Source of the DNA: Clostridium sp. 1001271st1 H5 | GTDB lineage: Bacteria; Bacillota; Clostridia; Lachnospirales; Lachnospiraceae | Length of the DNA: 64,000 nucleotides | Direction of reading: 5' to 3' | Assembly (NCBI RefSeq): GCF_005845215.1 | Contig: NZ_SPHO01000013.1 | Coordinates: forward strand, 1 to 64,000 | Shown: positions 15,891 to 25,170 of the stretch, piece after piece | Position numbering within the stretch: the stretch's first letter is position 1 | How the letters are laid out: each line of letters begins with the position of its first letter | Notes under the pieces: model-generated | Database searches by the model: none | What the model saw: only the letters and a program-made list of their open reading frames with translations | Told to the model about the DNA's origin: nothing | Position numbers and translations under genes: made by a program

Positions 15891-16066
15891 GGTTTGGTAA
15901 AACTTTTATTTTTCATCATTGCAAAATATATACTGAAAAAGCCGCCATTCGAAAGAGTCACAGTGAAAACTCCCCGCTCCATTCCAGAGTACCAGCCGCT
16001 GCGGTGTCGTAGTCCACCGCTTGTCCTTCGTTTTCATCGCACTTGAAAATGAAGGAGGACAAGCCT

Positions 16067-16525
16067 ATGGCAAAGCCAAACCGAATCCCGGATTACAGAA
16101 AGCTGTATCCGGAGGCCAGCGAGGAAGTCATCGCTGTGCTGAAAACCACAGAAAGAAAAATGCAGTACCAAGAGTATGACCTCAAGGCGGAGCAAACCAT
16201 CGTGGATCAGGATGGGCAGACCGTTACCATCATCCCCAGCCGTGAGGATTCCTATGAACGGCTGTTGGAGCAGGATGAGCAGTTTGCGGAGGAAACCGAC
16301 AGCGTGGAAGAAATCGCAATCCGCAGCATCCAGTATCAGCAGCTACATAAAGCTCTATCCCTTCTCCCAGAGGATGAGCGTACACTGATTGAGCAGCTCT
16401 ATTTTGAGGAGCGCACAGTGCGTGAAATCGCTGATGAGAGGGGCATTTTCCACAATGTTATCCAGAAACAGAAAAACCGCATTTTGGACAAGCTCAAAAA
16501 AAATTTAAAAAGATTTCAATTTTAG
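16067..16525 (+). CDS. Sigma-70 region 4-type protein of a conjugative-element family
   Basis: I start at the ATG at 16067, with GAAGGAGG 8 nt upstream, giving 152 residues. The N-terminal half (KPNRIPDYRKLYPEASEEVI) is acidic. The C-terminal half is a region 4 helix-turn-helix (LHKALSLLPEDERTLIEQLY, then ERTVREIADERGIFHNVIQK). Such region-4-only proteins are common in Tn1549-like and other clostridial conjugative elements, near their recombinase genes. GC content is clearly higher than in the preceding 16 kb, so this begins a different mobile fragment. Confidence 0.72.
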   Translation: MAKPNRIPDYRKLYPEASEEVIAVLKTTERKMQYQEYDLKAEQTIVDQDGQTVTIIPSREDSYERLLEQDEQFAEETDSVEEIAIRSIQYQQLHKALSLLPEDERTLIEQLYFEERTVREIADERGIFHNVIQKQKNRILDKLKKNLKRFQF

Positions 16526-16589
16526 GGTGTACAAGATGCTCTGCCAACGTGGAAGTAAGTGAGGGGGAAAATATCTCTCCCTGTTGATC

Positions 16590-17110
16590 CTTGAAAAACA
16601 CTGCCTCCACGGCAGTCATATCCAGCAGCTCAGATACGTTAGCTGTTCATCCCGAAAGGGAAAGCGGCAAGGAGGATACGCCAAGACCACCTGCAGGCAG
16701 TCAGAGTGCCTGTCAATAAGATAGCATCAAAGGTGCCGAGCGAGAACTGTCCGTCCAAATGCGGCCTATGGTAAGCCGCCCCGCAATGACCTGAACAGCC
16801 TACCATGATACTTCCGTCCAGTCACAGCCCCGCAGACGCGGGAACACGCAATGAGGGCGGCTCCGGGAGATCCCCGGAGGGGTGAGAATCCCATGACGGC
16901 CTGCGCCACACCTTAAGTGGCGTCAACCAGAGGCCGGTCTGTGCCTGCTGCCCATAGAGCGCATTAGGGCGCTCTGCTCCGGGAAGTAGTGTCGAATAGG
17001 AGCAGGAGAAAACGAAGAACAAATGATTTGATTTCATGATAGAAACTACGGTGGCAGCCAATAAAAGCTGCTTTATCTTCTGGTGTTCGCGGCCGATGGA
17101 GGCTGCCGCC
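16590..17110 (+). ncRNA. Candidate structured RNA (or structured DNA) element
   Basis: No gene is supported in 16526-17145. Instead the strand carries a chain of perfect hairpins: ACTGCC/GGCAGT (16600-16616), a CCC-GAAA-GGG tetraloop near 16650, CAGGCA/TGCCTG (16694-16712), GCGGC/GCCGC (16761-16779), CCCGC/GCGGG near 16835, CTCCGGG/CCCGGAG (16861-16879), CGCCAC/GTGGCG (16904-16922), GAGCGC/GCGCTC (16957-16974), TGCTCC/GGAGCA (16975-17004) and GGCAGCC/GGCTGCC up to about 17105. The density and order suggest a folded RNA between the sigma-like gene and mazF. An oriT-like DNA role is an alternative. Strand is assumed from the flanking genes. Confidence 0.5.
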
Positions 17111-17145
17111 GTCCTTGTGTCATGAAATGAAAGGAGGACTATTTT

Positions 17146-17523
17146 ATGCATATTAAAAAAGGCGATATTTTTTATGCAGACCTGACGCCGGTCATCGGCT
17201 CCGAGCAGGGCGGTGTGCGTCCTGTGCTGATCATCCAGAATGATATGGGGAACCGCTTTAGCCCGACCGTGATTGCCGCGGCGATCACCAGCAGATCCGG
17301 CAAGCACCGGCTCCCTACTCACATCAAGCTGGATGGCAGCTTTCATGGGCTGCACCAGAATTCGATGGTTCTGCTGGAGCAGGTGCGGACCATTGACCGC
17401 GCCCGGTTGAAAGAATACATAGGCCGGTTGAATGCAGTCACTATGCAGTATGTGGACAACGCCATCGCGGTCAGCTTTGGGCTGGACGGCATACTGGAGC
17501 AGTACAGCGCTTCAAACATATAG
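17146..17523 (+). CDS. PemK/MazF-family toxin (mRNA endoribonuclease)
   Basis: The 125-residue protein has the MazF signature: KKGDIFYADLTPVIGSEQGG, RPVLIIQNDMGN, then PTHIKL and LEQVRTIDRARL. It would cleave mRNA at short motifs. AAAGGAGG is 9 nt before the ATG. No antitoxin gene is adjacent: upstream lies the structured non-coding stretch and downstream a degenerate recombinase domain. A lone MazF in this setting is known from clostridial conjugative elements, where its antitoxin is not obvious. Confidence 0.88.
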   Translation: MHIKKGDIFYADLTPVIGSEQGGVRPVLIIQNDMGNRFSPTVIAAAITSRSGKHRLPTHIKLDGSFHGLHQNSMVLLEQVRTIDRARLKEYIGRLNAVTMQYVDNAIAVSFGLDGILEQYSASNI

Positions 17524-17540
17524 CCATAAGGAGGACAGAA

Positions 17541-17891
17541 ATGGGAAAAGGAAAACGTGCTTGGATTTATTGTTCCATAGATGCGCCGGAGGATACACAT
17601 GGCGCTTTGAAGGAACAGTTTAAAAGCCTCATGGATTATTCGGAGCAGATGCGTTTTGAGGCGGTTGGCAGCTCCAGCGATATGGGGATGGAACCGCTTT
17701 GGGAGAGGGAGGGATTTTTACGTTTTATAGCAGCTGTGAAAAATGATGGTGTGGCTGTTCTGCTGATCGTAAGCCGGAACTGCCTGTCGCATTCGTCCCT
17801 GCAATTGGCGCAGCTTCAGGCGTTGGCCAGCAGCTATGGTCTGGAAATCTATTCTCCGGCAGAAGGCCGGTATAACCTGTCAATGTTTTAA
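17541..17891 (+). CDS. Degenerate serine-recombinase N-terminal domain protein
   Basis: The 116-residue product has the fold pattern of a resolvase catalytic domain: a first strand (AWIYCSIDAP) where active enzymes have a YxRVS motif, helix EQFKSLMDYSEQM, FEAVGSSSDMGM, and LLIVSRNCLSHSSLQLAQLQ, a position where active members have a DRxxR-like loop. It lacks the normal catalytic serine/arginine set and any DNA-binding domain, so it is probably inactive as a recombinase. AAGGAGG precedes the ATG. It is 17 nt from mazF and likely cotranscribed; a partner or regulatory role is possible. Confidence 0.55.
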   Translation: MGKGKRAWIYCSIDAPEDTHGALKEQFKSLMDYSEQMRFEAVGSSSDMGMEPLWEREGFLRFIAAVKNDGVAVLLIVSRNCLSHSSLQLAQLQALASSYGLEIYSPAEGRYNLSMF

Positions 17892-17923
17892 GAGGAAAGC
17901 GAGGCGAAAAGCGATGAAGCAGG

Positions 17924-18064
17924 ATGATATTGAGCCACCTGGCGCCCATCCAGACGGGAGAGAAATCGGCCGGGGAAATTCTGGCGGTGGACAGGGCCGT
18001 GGCAGACCAATACTTTGCCGAGGGAGATCAGGCAGTGGCAATGGCAGAATTCATGATGGGTTAG
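17924..18064 (+). CDS. Small hypothetical protein (46 aa) of conjugative-element type
   Basis: The frame from ATG 17924 reads LSHLAPIQTGEKSAGEILAV and AVADQYFAEGDQAVAMAEFM before its stop. It looks like a genuine acidic helical protein, more natural than the Gly/Arg-rich product of the overlapping frame. A better start may have been lost: an ATG at 17914 is in another frame. It could be a frame-shifted remnant of a longer element gene. Function unknown. Confidence 0.4.
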   Translation: MILSHLAPIQTGEKSAGEILAVDRAVADQYFAEGDQAVAMAEFMMG

Positions 18065-18236
18065 GCCATAGGAAGTGGTCCAGCCCACAGAAGGGAGAAA
18101 AAGGCATGGCTTGAATTTTAGGAATGGCGGTCAGCGTTGTCGGAAGCTACGAGACAGACTGAGAGCTGTTGTTGGTTATGCTTGGGTTTCACTCTGAAAA
18201 TTCAGTGGTTTTTCAGTGGTCTTTGTGATAGCTATG

Positions 18237-18269
18237 AACGCCGTAACACGGTATACTGTGTATGGCGTT
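18237..18269. repeat. 33-bp imperfect palindrome upstream of the recombinase operon
   Basis: AACGCC (18237-18242) and GGCGTT (18264-18269) flank ACAC and GTGT arms centred on GTATAC (18251-18256). The palindrome sits 4 bp before the AAAGGAGG of the first recombinase gene. It could be a recombinase binding/core site at the element end or an operator. Confidence 0.5.
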
Positions 18270-18289
18270 AGGAAAGGAGGCGAGGGAAG

Positions 18290-19405
18290 TTGAAGCGATA
18301 TACGGTAGAAACAGCACTAGAGGGAACAAGAAAATACTTTTATATCATGGACTGCGAGACACTGGAAATCGCCTTGCTTCCCAGTAAATATTTAAAGCAC
18401 AAGATTAAGTCCAATCTATCTCCGAACACGGTAAAGCGGTATGCATTTTCTCTCTGCTACTATCTGGAATATATGGCAGAAAAAGAATGGGACTTTTCTA
18501 CGGTGTGTGAAATGGAGTATGAGGAACAGAGCAGTCACTTTACCCAGTTTTTGTACTGGCTGAAAGATGGCCGCCATACTGAAAAAAATCAAATAGGGGA
18601 TACGGATAACGGAACCTGCAACGCATATTTAAAAGATGTGTTCAGGTTCTATCTTTTTCTGACAGAATGTAATTTTGTGCAGGCTCTCCGGGTTCTGTCT
18701 TATAACCAGATTACGCTGGCGAATGCAGTCGGTGTAAAACGGACCCTGCGTTCGCAATCCTTTAAAGGTTATATGAAAGCCGAGGAACGGAATGTGCGGG
18801 CGGCAGGTGAAGAAGAAATTATAGAGACTTTGCAGGCATGTACCAACAGCCGGGATCAATTACTAATCCTGCTGCTTGCTGAAACAGGATTCCGTATCGG
18901 AGAAATCCTGGGCGTGGATTATAGCCGGGACATTGATTACCAGAATCATACGGTAGGAGTATATTTCCGTGACGACAATGAGAATGAAGCCCGTGCGAAG
19001 AACGCAGAGTACCGGAAAGGAAAAATCAGTGATGATGCCTTTGATTTTCTGATGCATTACCTGTCAGAGTACAGAGAACTGCTACAGTATGGAAAATATT
19101 TATTCATTAACATCTCAGGAAAGACAGCGGGACAGCCTCTGAATGCTGATAGTGTCTATGCCATGCTGGAAAGAGCGGAAAAAAAGACAGGAGTAGAACT
19201 AACGCCACATATGTTAAGGAGATATTTTGCAGTCACAAGGTGGAATGCCGGCTGGCCTCTTGAGTTAATCAGCCAGGCGCTGGGGCATAAGCATTTGGAT
19301 ACTACAATCAAATACCTCGGTATCCTGGATGACAAACTGCTAGAGGCAAGCCGTGAATTTTATGCAAAACACTCCATAAATTACGGTATCGGAAGGGTGC
19401 CATAG
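18290..19405 (+). CDS. Tyrosine recombinase A of a Tn554/RIT-like transposition unit
   Basis: The start is TTG with AAAGGAGG 9 nt upstream. In the 371-residue product the SAM-like core-binding domain covers about residues 25-150 (NLSPNTVKRYAFSLCYYLEY). The catalytic domain has the first Arg in LAETGFRIGEILGVD, HMLRRYF, ALGHKH and the nucleophile Tyr in TTIKYLGI, so all key residues are present. It is the size of TnpA of Tn554 (about 361). It is the first of four tightly packed genes ending at 23019. Confidence 0.85.
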   Translation: MKRYTVETALEGTRKYFYIMDCETLEIALLPSKYLKHKIKSNLSPNTVKRYAFSLCYYLEYMAEKEWDFSTVCEMEYEEQSSHFTQFLYWLKDGRHTEKNQIGDTDNGTCNAYLKDVFRFYLFLTECNFVQALRVLSYNQITLANAVGVKRTLRSQSFKGYMKAEERNVRAAGEEEIIETLQACTNSRDQLLILLLAETGFRIGEILGVDYSRDIDYQNHTVGVYFRDDNENEARAKNAEYRKGKISDDAFDFLMHYLSEYRELLQYGKYLFINISGKTAGQPLNADSVYAMLERAEKKTGVELTPHMLRRYFAVTRWNAGWPLELISQALGHKHLDTTIKYLGILDDKLLEASREFYAKHSINYGIGRVP

Positions 19406-19423
19406 AAGCGGAGGTGATGGTAA

Positions 19424-21154
19424 ATGCCAGCAAGCCAGTTATTACGGCTGGAACTAAAGGAAGATACAAAACAGCTTCGGGAGCAACTGGAGGCGGAACT
19501 GGCAGAGTGTAGCGAGGTAGAATCTACCTATCGGAATAAAGTGGAGATATTCATGATGGAATATGGAATCTGGCATATTTCTGAACTGGATTATCCATTA
19601 AGGAGGGAGTTTCGGCAGTTCCTCACGGGGCAGATTAAACCGGCCTGTTATTCCATATACGAAAAGGCATTTGATAGGATTAAACAACACTCCATACACA
19701 GCCAGATGCGCGTGGTAAACAGCAGAAGGATACAGTTAAAATATGAGAACCAGGTATTTTTTCTGCCTTACCACCCGAACCAGGAACTGGTCAGGAAACT
19801 GGATAAGGCTCAAAGGAAGGATGAACTCGCTTGGGACTTTGGAAGGAAAGCTCCTGAAAAGATGAAACGGCAGGTGTTCAGCGTACTGAACTATTTGCTG
19901 GAACAGGACAAGGACCGTGAAACGTTACGAAAGCATATAGATTCTTTAAAGATGTTCTATGATTTTTGTGCAGGGGAAGCGATTGAAGATATCGAGCTGC
20001 TGGAACTTCAACAATATCAAAGATTTGCGGACTTGCTGAAACCGGGGAAAGAAACAGAAAAAAACATTGGTATCGTGGATTTGTGCCGAAAAATACTATT
20101 TCTGCAGGCAGAGGAAATTCATTGGGAAGCCCATGTATGGTACCTGGAACGGTTCCATTTCCAGCCGGAGCGAATCGATTTGTCAAGCCCGGTGGTTACG
20201 CTGTCCTTTATAGAAGTTACACATAAAAGGAATCGTGAACTGCTGAAAAAATATATGCGCTATGGGCTTGGAATTACGAATCTGACAATTAAGAATCTGC
20301 GTTCAGAAATGTATCATGTGAAGAACTTATTGGTGGAGCTGATGCAGGATGAAATGGCAGATATATGTGCCATTTCATCGGAACAAATGGACGCATATTT
20401 CAGAAAACAGCAGGAACGAAGGATACAGGCCGCAACTTTCAATAAAATGGTTATGGGTATCCAACATTTCTTTGATTTTCTGCTGGCTCGAAGATACATT
20501 GAAAAAGTGCCGTTCTGTGCAGATTATTATCTGAAAAAAGCTGTCCCCCAGCATCTGGACAGGAGCGTGGAACTGGAGGTTTCCCGCGAAATTTTGCAAA
20601 AGCTATATCGGTTTCCAGAGAAAACCCGCCTAATGTATCTGCATCTGTGGAGCATCGGCCTGCGAATCAGTGAGGTATGTACGCTGAAAGGGGATGCCTA
20701 TTACATACAGGGGAGAGATGCTTGGATTCAAGTTTACCAGATAAAAATGAAAAGCTATAAAAGAATCCCTATTCCTGACGCACTGTATAAATTGATGAAA
20801 GAGTATTTAAAAAAGTATGAGATAGGCCCGGCAGATTATGTGTTTCAGAATCAGAAGGGGGGAGCATATAAAAGCAGTACCTTCCGAAGCAACATGCAGA
20901 AATGCTGCGTTGAGAACAGTATTCAGAATGGGGAGTACCTGTTTCAATCCCATGATTACCGGCACAGTATAGCGACCTTATTTTATGATAACGGCGTGTC
21001 TCTGCAGGGGGTGCGGGATTACCTGGGACATGTTTATGAGGAAATGACACGCCAATATATTGATTATATGCCGAGGAAGCTGGCGAATGCAAATGAAGAA
21101 TATTTCAGTAAGCATAACAGTCTGGCAGCCAGTTTAAAAAAGGGGAAGGAGTGA
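19424..21154 (+). CDS. Tyrosine recombinase B (large, TnpB-like)
   Basis: GGAGGTGA precedes the ATG. The 576-residue protein has a long N-terminal region of unknown fold (1-300), a core-binding domain and a C-terminal catalytic domain with SIGLRISEVCTLKGD, SHDYRHSIATLFYDNG, YLGHVYEEMTRQY and a Tyr in QYIDYM. The set R...HxxR...H...Y is intact. Size and long N-terminus recall Tn554 TnpB (about 630). It starts 18 bp after recombinase A and ends 4 bp before recombinase C. Confidence 0.85.
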   Translation: MPASQLLRLELKEDTKQLREQLEAELAECSEVESTYRNKVEIFMMEYGIWHISELDYPLRREFRQFLTGQIKPACYSIYEKAFDRIKQHSIHSQMRVVNSRRIQLKYENQVFFLPYHPNQELVRKLDKAQRKDELAWDFGRKAPEKMKRQVFSVLNYLLEQDKDRETLRKHIDSLKMFYDFCAGEAIEDIELLELQQYQRFADLLKPGKETEKNIGIVDLCRKILFLQAEEIHWEAHVWYLERFHFQPERIDLSSPVVTLSFIEVTHKRNRELLKKYMRYGLGITNLTIKNLRSEMYHVKNLLVELMQDEMADICAISSEQMDAYFRKQQERRIQAATFNKMVMGIQHFFDFLLARRYIEKVPFCADYYLKKAVPQHLDRSVELEVSREILQKLYRFPEKTRLMYLHLWSIGLRISEVCTLKGDAYYIQGRDAWIQVYQIKMKSYKRIPIPDALYKLMKEYLKKYEIGPADYVFQNQKGGAYKSSTFRSNMQKCCVENSIQNGEYLFQSHDYRHSIATLFYDNGVSLQGVRDYLGHVYEEMTRQYIDYMPRKLANANEEYFSKHNSLAASLKKGKE

Positions 21155-21158
21155 GAGG

Positions 21159-22670
21159 ATGGAAAACAGAGTCTATTTATATGATTTATATCAGACAGTT
21201 ACGGAAACCGATAAAAAATATGTGGCACAAAATCCATACTATGACCTGCAGCTTCTAACATCGCCGGTTATGCAGCGGGAAATGGCGGCTTTTATTAAAT
21301 ACAGGGCCAGCCAGGTAGTACTGTCCACTCTTTATGGAGAGCGTCAATTTTACATCAAAATGTGTACTTTTTTACAGAAACGTGCCAGGCGGATAAGTAG
21401 CTTTCATGACCGAAGCATGGAAATATGGCTGCGGCAGTTTAAGGGCTGGATGCTGGAAGAAGGTATCGCCATAATGCATGAGAACCACGGCGTATATGGC
21501 AATGTAAGTATGGTGCAGTCCAAACTGGTATGCTATCTGAAGTGGGTGTTGGAATTTTTAGGACAGCAAGACAATATAGTAGAGCAGGAGAAGGATATCT
21601 GGGAATTGGATAAACTGGATATACGGATACAGAAAAATCTGGTAAAGAACTTCAAAACGATAAACTTTACAAAGATTTTTCAGCCGGAGATGCGGAAAGA
21701 ATTAAAAAGAGGGATTTATTTGAATCTGCAGGGCGAGGCAATATCATGTGTACAAAGAGAAATGACGGCTATGCGGCGATTCTCAAAATATCTGTCCGAG
21801 AAACAAAAAGGGGTAAAATCCTGCCGGGATATAGACCGGGAAGTTATGGAGGAATACCTGATATTTTTAAAAACGGAAGAAACCACAACAAAGCATTTCC
21901 ACACAGAGCTGAACCGGCTTAGGGGTATTCTGGAAACTATTGGGAAGATATGTGCATACCCGAATTTGGAAGGACTGTTTTTGAACCGTGATATACCACC
22001 CACTCCACGGGCAGAATTCAAGGTTTATTCTGACGGGGAACTGAAGCGGCTTAACGCCAGTATTGTAAAGCTGGATGAACAGTTTGCCAGGGCGATGATA
22101 ATTCACCAGATGCTGGGTACCCGGATATCTGATACTTTAACGCTGGAAACAGACTGCCTGTATGAATACAGAGGCGAAACCATCATTAGAATACGGCAGA
22201 TGAAAACCAAGACCTACGAGAAGCCAATCAGTGAAGAACTGGCTTCTTTAATACACAAGGCTATCGATTATACAAGAGAGCGGTATGGGCGAACAAAATA
22301 TGTCTTTGTAAACGACAACGATCCAACAAGACCTTTGCAATACAATACAATCCAGATAAGGGTAGTGGCCATGATTCACAAGAAAAATCTGAGGGATGAT
22401 AATGGCCGGTTATTCGGATTCGGAAGCCATATGTATCGGCATTACTATGGAGTAAAGCTGACGGAGATGCACCTGGACGATTTCACAATCTCCAAGCTTC
22501 TAGGGCACAGCGGTGTGCGAAATGTAAAATATTACAGAAAGATGAGCAATCAGGTTCTGGCTGATGAAACGCGGCAGGTCAGGCATATGCTGTCAGAGAT
22601 TATCCTGCAGAATTTAGACGGATGGGAGGCGGAATATGAGCAAATACGAGAAGATGCTGGCCTTGAATAA
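21159..22670 (+). CDS. Tyrosine recombinase C
   Basis: This 503-residue protein starts 4 bp after recombinase B with GGAGTGAGAGG upstream. An N-terminal region of about 300 residues is followed by a catalytic domain: HQMLGTRISDTLTL, GSHMYRHYYGVKLTEM, KLLGHSGVRNVKYY. The full catalytic set is present. Tn554 proper has two recombinases; a third makes this a recombinase-in-trio arrangement. The three enzymes would act together on the element ends. Confidence 0.83.
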   Translation: MENRVYLYDLYQTVTETDKKYVAQNPYYDLQLLTSPVMQREMAAFIKYRASQVVLSTLYGERQFYIKMCTFLQKRARRISSFHDRSMEIWLRQFKGWMLEEGIAIMHENHGVYGNVSMVQSKLVCYLKWVLEFLGQQDNIVEQEKDIWELDKLDIRIQKNLVKNFKTINFTKIFQPEMRKELKRGIYLNLQGEAISCVQREMTAMRRFSKYLSEKQKGVKSCRDIDREVMEEYLIFLKTEETTTKHFHTELNRLRGILETIGKICAYPNLEGLFLNRDIPPTPRAEFKVYSDGELKRLNASIVKLDEQFARAMIIHQMLGTRISDTLTLETDCLYEYRGETIIRIRQMKTKTYEKPISEELASLIHKAIDYTRERYGRTKYVFVNDNDPTRPLQYNTIQIRVVAMIHKKNLRDDNGRLFGFGSHMYRHYYGVKLTEMHLDDFTISKLLGHSGVRNVKYYRKMSNQVLADETRQVRHMLSEIILQNLDGWEAEYEQIREDAGLE

Positions 22671-23019
22671 AAGGGTGAGCGATGAGAAAATTGAGCGGGC
22701 AAGGAAAGCAATTATTCAACTGATGGATGAGGGAGAAAGGCTTACAGTCCCAAGATTGATGGAAAAGACCGGACTTTCACGGGGCTTCTTCTACAAAAAT
22801 TCAACTGTGCGGAAAGAACTGGACCGAGCGCTGGAGCAGCAGGCAGGTATGAGTAATCCCAGAAAGAAAATACTGGATATGGCTATGGACAGTGAAATAG
22901 AAGCACTTCACCAGCAGTTGCGAGCCGCACAGCAGGAGAAAGAGAAATTGGTTAAGGAAAATGAAAAACTAAAAAAAGCATTGGAACGGAAAAACAGGGA
23001 TCTGCTCCGTGGACTTTAA
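22636..23019 (+). CDS. TnpC-like accessory protein (DUF6262-type)
   Basis: The 127-residue protein overlaps recombinase C by 35 nt. Residues 18-70 form a helix-turn-helix-like domain (KAIIQLMDEGERLTVPRLME, then TGLSRGFFYKNSTVRKEL) and residues 90-120 a coiled coil (QQLRAAQQEKEKLVKENEKL). This is the architecture and position of TnpC in Tn554 (about 125 residues), which influences orientation and frequency of transposition. Confidence 0.78.
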   Translation: MSKYEKMLALNKRVSDEKIERARKAIIQLMDEGERLTVPRLMEKTGLSRGFFYKNSTVRKELDRALEQQAGMSNPRKKILDMAMDSEIEALHQQLRAAQQEKEKLVKENEKLKKALERKNRDLLRGL

Positions 23020-23315
23020 AATATGAAAACCCATAGCCGGCATGCATCGCATATATTTGCTGGTAGTTGTAAAGATGAACAGGTACATATCCTGAAACCG
23101 TTAAAAGGAGGGGGATGAATAATATTGCGGTTCAGGATAATCACAAACAACATAGAAGAATAAACGGCACAGTCGAAAGGCTGTGCTTTTCTGGTGGAAA
23201 AAAAAGAGGTTTTATGATACACTAGAAAACATCACATAGTGTAGGTCAGTGAAGGCGCTGGATTATACATTGGTGAAATATATAGATGATATGCAGGGAT
23301 GCGAAAGTAAAAGAG
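23020..23315. other. Right flank of the recombinase unit, with inverted repeat and terminator
   Basis: TATCCTGAAACCG (23088-23100) and CGGTTCAGGATA (23128-23139) form an inverted repeat with one unpaired base; it may be part of the element's right end. GCACAG/CTGTGC (23167-23186) followed by TTTTCT looks like an intrinsic terminator. No gene is supported here. Confidence 0.5.
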
Positions 23316-25076
23316 ATGAAAACGAGTACATTGCTGAAACGATTTGCACCATATTACCGGAAATATTTAGGAATCATGACAATGGATTTATTTTGTGCCG
23401 CGCTCACAACCATCTGTGAGTTAGTGCTGCCATTGATTCTGCGCTATATCACGAACATTGGAATGACCGATTTGTCCGCGCTGACCATACGCACGATTGT
23501 GACAATCGGCGCGCTTTATTTCCTGTTACGAGTTATTGACGGCCTGGCCAGTTTTTATATGGCCTATACAGGTCATGTGATGGGAGCGGCCATTGAAACG
23601 GATATGCGGGAGGATGCATTTGCACATCTGCAGAAGCTGTCGGATAACTATTTTAACAATACAAAAGTGGGGCAGATCATGTCCCGTATTACCAGTGATT
23701 TATTTGATGTGACGGAATTTGCACATCACTGTCCGGAGGAATTTTTCATTGCATTTCTAAAGACGGTGGTGTCTTTTGTGATTCTGTCACGAATTAATCT
23801 GCTTTTGACGGTAATCATCTTTGTGCTGATTCCGGTAATGGCAATATCCTGTTCTTACTTTAATATACAGGTTAAAAAGGCATTTAAGCATCAGAGAAAT
23901 CACATTGGCGAACTGAACGCCAGAATTGAGGACAGTCTGCTGGGAAATAAGGTGGTCCGGGCCTTCGCCAATGAAGATGTGGAGATTGGAAAATTTAACC
24001 GTGACAATCAGGAATTTCTGAAAATAAAGCGCCAGACTTATAAGTATATGGCTGCATTTCAGAATACCATCCGTATGTTTGACGGACTCATGTATGTGGT
24101 GGTTATTGTGGCTGGCGGTATTTTCATGATAAAAGGACTGATAGCACCGGCAGATCTGGTGGCATATACGTTATATGTGACAACCCTGCTGGCAACCATC
24201 CGCCGTATTATAGAATTTGCAGAGCAGTTCCAGAGAGGAATGACCGGCATTGAACGTTTTACAGAGCTGATGGATGCCAATGTTGATATTTTTGATGAAG
24301 AAGGGGCGGTGCCGCTTCAAAATGTAGAGGGAGAAATCACCTTTAAACATGTATCTTTTGAGTATCCGGACGACCACACACCGGTGCTTTCCGACATTAA
24401 CCTGACGATAAAACCGGGAGAAAAAGTGGCCTTGGTTGGTCCGTCAGGAGGCGGGAAAACAACACTGTGCAATCTTATCCCGCGCTTTTATGATCCTACG
24501 GAGGGAGAAATCCTGCTGGATGGACAGAATATTAAAAAGGTAACACTCCAGAGCCTGCGAAGTAATGTAGGAGTGGTTCAGCAGGATGTATATCTCTTTT
24601 CCGGCAGTGTTTACGAAAACATCGCATATGGGAAACCAGAAGCGACACAGGAAGAAGTCATCAGGGCTGCAAAAATGGCTGGCGCCCATGAATTTATCGA
24701 AGAATTAAAGGATGGCTATGACACTTATGTGGGAGAACGGGGGGTGAAGCTTTCTGGTGGACAGAAGCAGCGGATCAGCATTGCCAGGGTACTGCTTCGA
24801 GCTCCAAAGCTTGTAATACTTGACGAGGCCACCGCCTCGTTGGATAATGAGAGCGAACATCTTGTGGCTGAATCGCTGGATAAGCTGGCGGCAGGAAGAA
24901 CAACACTCACAATCGCCCATCGGCTGACCACTATTCATGGAGCTGACCGGATTCTGGTACTTTCAGAAAACCGTATTGTGGAAGAAGGAAACCATGAGAC
25001 ACTGATGAAGCAGCGGGGGATATATTATCAATTATATACTTCAGCCAGCATAGTGGATCAGGCGGTGGAAGGTTAA
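23316..25076 (+). CDS. ABC-type multidrug/lipid exporter (fused membrane and ATPase half-transporter)
   Basis: About 586 residues from the ATG at 23316; an in-frame ATG 30 nt earlier has no ribosome site, and this one only a weak AAAGAG. An ABC_membrane domain with about six transmembrane helices covers residues 10-300. The nucleotide-binding domain has Walker A ([13 protein letters not shown]), Q-loop ([12 protein letters not shown]), signature ([14 protein letters not shown]), Walker B ([13 protein letters not shown]) and the switch His ([11 protein letters not shown]). It is complete and should export lipids or drugs as a dimer. A truncated relative follows directly (25171-25437). Confidence 0.85.
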   Translation: MKTSTLLKRFAPYYRKYLGIMTMDLFCAALTTICELVLPLILRYITNIGMTDLSALTIRTIVTIGALYFLLRVIDGLASFYMAYTGHVMGAAIETDMREDAFAHLQKLSDNYFNNTKVGQIMSRITSDLFDVTEFAHHCPEEFFIAFLKTVVSFVILSRINLLLTVIIFVLIPVMAISCSYFNIQVKKAFKHQRNHIGELNARIEDSLLGNKVVRAFANEDVEIGKFNRDNQEFLKIKRQTYKYMAAFQNTIRMFDGLMYVVVIVAGGIFMIKGLIAPADLVAYTLYVTTLLATIRRIIEFAEQFQRGMTGIERFTELMDANVDIFDEEGAVPLQNVEGEITFKHVSFEYPDDHTPVLSDINLTIKPGEKVALVGPSGGGKTTLCNLIPRFYDPTEGEILLDGQNIKKVTLQSLRSNVGVVQQDVYLFSGSVYENIAYGKPEATQEEVIRAAKMAGAHEFIEELKDGYDTYVGERGVKLSGGQKQRISIARVLLRAPKLVILDEATASLDNESEHLVAESLDKLAAGRTTLTIAHRLTTIHGADRILVLSENRIVEEGNHETLMKQRGIYYQLYTSASIVDQAVEG

Positions 25077-25170
25077 AATAGAGATTATGCCTTTTATTTT
25101 TTGTTGCAAAGCACACAATACACAAATGTGCCTGCCGTTAAGCGCAGAGTTTACAAGGGGTTGCGGGGAC

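Larger units (their letters stand above)
15271..16066. other. Mostly non-coding stretch with relic sequence
   Basis: About 800 bp without a convincing gene. A 103-codon frame from ATG 15479 to 15790 follows GGGGG but has biased composition and no recognisable domain; it might be a small gene. Two terminator-like hairpins (15422-15451 and 15854-15890) suggest that transcription units once ended here. Confidence 0.45.

Noticed and set aside
16822-17355. 177-codon minus-strand frame across the structured stretch and mazF
   Set aside because: It runs antisense to mazF and through the hairpin chain, with low-complexity composition and no start signals.
17836-18114. 92-codon plus-strand frame rich in Gly and Arg
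   Set aside because: The composition is typical of a wrong frame; the frame starting at 17924 gives a more natural protein.
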